DNA from: an uncultured Ruminococcus sp.
GTDB lineage: Bacteria; Bacillota; Clostridia; Oscillospirales; Ruminococcaceae
Direction: 5' to 3'
Length of the DNA: 16,437 nt
Assembly: GCA_937910385.1 (NCBI GenBank)
Contig: CALEPT010000040.1
Coordinates: 1-16,437 of the forward strand
Part shown: positions 13,400 through 16,437 of the stretch, piece by piece
Layout: every line of letters starts with the position of its first letter
Position numbering within the stretch: the first letter of the stretch is position 1
The notes under the pieces: generated by a model
The model's input: only the letters and a program-made list of their open reading frames with translations
Database searches by the model: none
Told to the model about the DNA's origin: nothing
Program-made: the position numbers and the translations under genes

Positions 13400-15367
13400 T
13401 TATTCAGCTTTTACAGTGCGCTTTTTTCTTGTAGAGGTGCTTGTTTTTTTCGGAGCAGCCTCCGTCTTTGCAGTTCTCCTTTTCACGGGAGCATATTTCA
13501 GATAAATTACCGAAAGCGGAGCAAGCGTCATCGAAATGCTGTCGTCAAAGCCGTGCATACCGATACTGTCGCTCTTGAAGGTCTTTTCGGTAATGCCAGA
13601 ACCTCCGAATTCCTCAGCGTCCGAACTGAATACGAGCTTGTATCTGCCCTTGTACGGCACGCCTATGCGGTAGTCGCGGCGCTCAACGGGAACGAAGTTG
13701 CATACAGCTATTATCTCGTCTCCGCTGTCATCTATTCGCCTGAACGCTATAACACTCTGTTTGTAATCGTCGTTGGATATCCAGCTGAAGCCGCTCCACG
13801 AGTCATCGTTCTCCCAGAGAGGAGAATTCTCAACATAAAATTTATTGAGCTTTTCGGAAAATTTAAGCAGGTTCCTGTGAGACTCGAAGTCCATTAGATT
13901 CCAGTCGAGCTGAGACTTGTAGTCCCATTCCTTCATCTGACCGAACTCCTGTCCCATAAAGAGAAGCTTCTTTCCGGGGTGAGCGGTCATATAAGCGAGG
14001 AAAGCGCGGTAAGAAGCGAACTTCTGGTCGTACTCCCCCGGCATTTTGTTTATCATCGAGCACTTTCCGTGAACAACCTCGTCGTGTGAGATAGGCAGGA
14101 TATAATTTTCGGAAAATGCATAGAAAAACGAGAATGTGAGCTTATCATGGTTGAATGCGCGGTATATCGGGTCGAGCGACATATAGCTGAGCATATCGTT
14201 CATCCAGCCCATGTTCCACTTGAAGTTAAAGCCAAGTCCGCCTATATCCGTGGGCTTCGTAACAAGAGGCCATGCCGTTGATTCCTCTGCTATCATTAGA
14301 GCATCGGGGTGCTTTAAGAAAACAGCCTCATTGAGGTTTTTAAGGAACTGCACTGCCTCAAGGTTTTCATTGCCTCCGTAGACATTTGCAGCCCATTCAC
14401 CATCACGCCTGTCGTAGTCGAGGTAGAGCATTGACGCCACCGCGTCCACGCGCAGACCATCAACGTGGAATTCATCGAACCAGTAATTTGCACTGGAAAT
14501 AAGGAACGAGCATACCTCTGCCCTGCCATAGTCAAATACTCTTGTTCCCCACGCTTTATGCTCTTTCTTGCGGTCATCGGAATACTCATAGCAGCAGGTC
14601 CCGTCGAACTCGTAAAGTCCGGATTCGTCCTTCGGAAAATGCGCAGGCACCCAATCAAGGATAACGCCTATCCCTGCATTGTGGAACAGGTCTATCATCT
14701 TACGGAAATCATCAGGAGTTCCATAGCGCGAGGTAGGTGCAAAATAGCCTGTTACCTGATATCCCCATGAGCCGTCGAAGGGATATTCTGTAAGCGGCAT
14801 GAACTCAACATGAGTATATGACATCTTCTTCAGATATGGGATTATCTCATTTGCAAAAGTGATATAATCAAGGAAAATCTCCTCACCGTAATTCTTCCAC
14901 GAGCTGAGGTGTACCTCGTATACATTCACCGGACTCTTATAAATTACCCGTTTTTTCTTTTCTTCGTACCATGAGCTGTCGCTCCATTCAAAACTGCTCT
15001 CATATATTTTGGAAGCAGTCCCCGGACGAGTCTCATAATGTGCAGCATATGGATCAGCTTTCATGAGAATACGTCCGTCGCGGGTCTCAATGCTGTACTT
15101 GTAAGCGTCAAACTGACCGAGCTTTCCGATCTCAGCCTCCCATACACCGTCGGCGATAAGATTCATAGGATCACGGCTTCTGTCCCAGTCGTTGAAATCG
15201 CCCACGACCGAAACGCTCACAGCATTAGGAGCCCAAACTCTGAACGTAAATATCTTGCTTCTTCCTTTTTTCTTAGAATGAACGCCAAAAAACTTATAGG
15301 CTTCATAATTCTTTCCCTGGTAAAACAGATACAGCGGAAAATCATTTGGATTCTTATTGTTAGACAT
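13400..15367 (-). CDS. glgB: 1,4-alpha-glucan branching enzyme
   Basis: Cuts alpha-1,4 glucan chains and rejoins them as alpha-1,6 branches. It has 655 aa: a CBM48-type N-terminal domain (about 25-125, with FRVWAPNA and VVGDFNDW), the GH13 barrel, and a C-terminal beta domain. Catalytic residues are seen as Asp308 in DGLRVDAV, Glu361 in MIAEEST and Asp429 in ISHDEVVHG. Residues 629-655 form an unusual tail made almost only of Lys, Arg, Thr, Ser and Ala, which is not part of the enzyme fold. AAGGAGG before the ATG and a promoter directly upstream make this the first gene of the glycogen operon. Confidence 0.97.
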   Translation of the reverse strand: MSNNKNPNDFPLYLFYQGKNYEAYKFFGVHSKKKGRSKIFTFRVWAPNAVSVSVVGDFNDWDRSRDPMNLIADGVWEAEIGKLGQFDAYKYSIETRDGRILMKADPYAAHYETRPGTASKIYESSFEWSDSSWYEEKKKRVIYKSPVNVYEVHLSSWKNYGEEIFLDYITFANEIIPYLKKMSYTHVEFMPLTEYPFDGSWGYQVTGYFAPTSRYGTPDDFRKMIDLFHNAGIGVILDWVPAHFPKDESGLYEFDGTCCYEYSDDRKKEHKAWGTRVFDYGRAEVCSFLISSANYWFDEFHVDGLRVDAVASMLYLDYDRRDGEWAANVYGGNENLEAVQFLKNLNEAVFLKHPDALMIAEESTAWPLVTKPTDIGGLGFNFKWNMGWMNDMLSYMSLDPIYRAFNHDKLTFSFFYAFSENYILPISHDEVVHGKCSMINKMPGEYDQKFASYRAFLAYMTAHPGKKLLFMGQEFGQMKEWDYKSQLDWNLMDFESHRNLLKFSEKLNKFYVENSPLWENDDSWSGFSWISNDDYKQSVIAFRRIDDSGDEIIAVCNFVPVERRDYRIGVPYKGRYKLVFSSDAEEFGGSGITEKTFKSDSIGMHGFDDSISMTLAPLSVIYLKYAPVKRRTAKTEAAPKKTSTSTRKKRTVKAE

Positions 15368-15392
15368 AATTCAGCCTCCTTTGCTAATAACA

Positions 15393-15421
15393 TTGTATCA
15401 TTATCGGGAGAATTATTCAAG
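15393..15421 (-). promoter_or_regulatory. Sigma70-type promoter of the glgBCDA operon
   Basis: On the minus strand TTGAAT (15421-15416), a 17-nt spacer and TACAAT (15398-15393). The predicted start near 15386 leaves a leader of about 20 nt before the glgB ribosome site, too short for a riboswitch or attenuator, so control should act at initiation. Confidence 0.75.
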
Positions 15422-15480
15422 CTTTTTTGTAAAAAGGGTCAAATTTTCAGACGTTATGCTAATTCTCAAGGCAAAATTTA

Positions 15481-15536
15481 GTGCATTTTGACATGTTTTT
15501 TCTTGCATTTTCTCCTTTTCCTTTGCCAAAATGCAC
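15481..15536. repeat. Inverted repeat GTGCATTTTG / CAAAATGCAC upstream of the glg operon
   Basis: Two perfect 10-nt arms (15481-15490 and 15527-15536) face each other across 36 nt of pyrimidine-rich sequence, about 60-115 bp upstream of the glgB -35. The left arm continues as GTGCATTTTGAC, the same 12 bases as at 3093-3104 upstream of gltB. It could be a paired operator with looping. As a terminator for the spoIIE-like gene it is poor because the loop is long. Confidence 0.4.
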
Positions 15537-15547
15537 ACAAAAGCATA

Positions 15548-16437
15548 CTAACGAAATGTCTTTGTCACCTTTATCCCTATGACTGTAATATCATCTGTGC
15601 GGACTGTAGGTCTGAACAGCTCAGACTTTGCACATATCTCATCAACTATATGCTTGATGTCATCGCCTCCGAGCAGAAGCTCCTTTATGAAGCGGTATTC
15701 ATTTTCATTTATCCCGTCCGAGAACATTATTACGATGTCGCCCTCTTCAAAATCATAGCTCTTGGAGAATGTATCCGACTGTTCATATATCCCTATCGGA
15801 AAGGTTGCGGAAGATACCTTCATAACACTTCCGCGATGGCGTATGAGTGTGGCAGTAGCTCCTGATTTTATTATGGTAAGTCCGCAATCATCAAGATCTA
15901 CTCTAACTGCATCAAGTGTAGCGAAGGTCTCCTCGCGCGATTTTGTAAGCATCACCGAATTTATCATTTTTATTGCCGATGTATGCTCTACTCCGCTGCT
16001 TATCAGCTTGCGGAACATTCTGACGACCATATTTGATTCAAATGCCGCTTTTTTACCGCTGCCCATGCCGTCGGAGAGTATCACATAGCTAACTCCCATT
16101 CCGTCGTTGAACACAAGCGAGGTATCACCATTTTCCTTACAGCCCTCTGCACACATCGAGGCTCCGTATATCTCAAGACGGTAATCAGGGCTTTCAAATA
16201 AGCGTATGCGTATTTCCTTCCCGGAGTTTATAGGCTCGGCACATTCAAGAGGAAGCCGAAGCTCGTCCGAGATAAGGTCGCATATCCTTGTACACCCCTT
16301 AGGTGCTTCGCTGTAGGAAAAATACAGCTCTATCAGAAGTCTGTTGCACGAATTATAATAAGCGATCACTCCGTTTGGCGCGAATCCGAATTTTTCAAGC
16401 TTGCGGCGAACCGTCTTGCTTATCGGCTCGGAGTAGC
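15548..16437 (-). CDS. spoIIE: SpoIIE-like PP2C serine phosphatase, C-terminal part, cut by window edge
   Basis: Known SpoIIE dephosphorylates SpoIIAA in the forespore and so activates sigma F. The frame is open from the right edge to TAG at 15548-15550, giving about 295 residues; the start and the expected membrane segments lie outside. The PP2C domain shows the metal-binding aspartates in VILSDGMGSG, FSDGIN and RTDDITVIGI, together with ATLDAVRVDL and LPIGIY-like segments (TFPIGIY) typical of SpoIIE. Any start inside the window would be artificial because the frame continues upstream. A general PP2C/RsbU-type phosphatase is the alternative, but DGMGSGKKAAFES matches SpoIIE best. The neighbouring glg operon has its own promoter. 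Confidence 0.88.
   Translation of the reverse strand, partial: YSEPISKTVRRKLEKFGFAPNGVIAYYNSCNRLLIELYFSYSEAPKGCTRICDLISDELRLPLECAEPINSGKEIRIRLFESPDYRLEIYGASMCAEGCKENGDTSLVFNDGMGVSYVILSDGMGSGKKAAFESNMVVRMFRKLISSGVEHTSAIKMINSVMLTKSREETFATLDAVRVDLDDCGLTIIKSGATATLIRHRGSVMKVSSATFPIGIYEQSDTFSKSYDFEEGDIVIMFSDGINENEYRFIKELLLGGDDIKHIVDEICAKSELFRPTVRTDDITVIGIKVTKTFR

Noticed and set aside
15481..15536. Terminator of the spoIIE-like gene
   Set aside because: The arms are separated by 36 nt and no U tract follows on the minus strand; a paired operator is more likely.
1..16437. Insertion sequences, CRISPR arrays, tRNA or rRNA genes, phage genes
   Set aside because: None seen: no repeat-spacer pattern, transposase or RNA-gene sequence was recognised, and the window is dense with core metabolic genes.

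Overview
The window looks like chromosomal DNA of a ruminal or gut Ruminococcus-type clostridium (Oscillospiraceae, Bacillota). The evidence is the combination of a type III glutamine synthetase, an ammonium transporter fused to a PII domain, a glgB-glgC-glgD-glgA glycogen operon with the Firmicutes-specific GlgD subunit, and a SpoIIE-type phosphatase, at moderate GC content. The genus is an inference from gene content; no rRNA or other species marker is present.

Layout: (1) 1-2939, minus strand: the first ~979 residues of the glutamate synthase large subunit (gltB), cut by the left edge. (2) 2940-3767: a divergent regulatory region. It holds a sigma70-type promoter and terminator-bearing leader for gltB, a doubtful 39-residue exported-peptide ORF, and a sigma70-type promoter with a ~170-nt leader for the amt gene. 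The amt leader holds two complete intrinsic terminators in tandem. (3) 3768-9360, plus strand: amt-PII fusion, pyrG (CTP synthase) and glnN (glutamine synthetase III), closed by a clear terminator. (4) 9565-15367, minus strand: glgB, glgC, glgD and glgA in transcription order, with 15-33 nt gaps and one good promoter before glgB. (5) 15548-16437, minus strand: the C-terminal part of a SpoIIE-like PP2C phosphatase, cut by the right edge.

How it fits together: the first half is a nitrogen-assimilation island. Amt imports ammonium, its attached PII domain can sense nitrogen and energy state, GlnN makes glutamine, GltB turns glutamine plus 2-oxoglutarate into glutamate, and PyrG spends glutamine nitrogen on CTP. 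The second half stores carbon as glycogen: GlgC/GlgD make ADP-glucose, GlgA elongates and GlgB branches. The two halves are convergent and share a recurring GTGCATTTTG sequence in their control regions.

The most interesting part is the control RNA. Both gltB and amt transcripts are predicted to begin with an intrinsic terminator whose 5' arm can instead pair into a small hairpin with a six-base loop carrying A at position 1 and G at position 4. A second, better-formed example sits just ahead of the amt start. This is the signature of ANTAR-protein-controlled antitermination. No ANTAR gene lies in the window, and two of the three sites lack an obvious partner hairpin, so they may be a reduced variant or a different mechanism.
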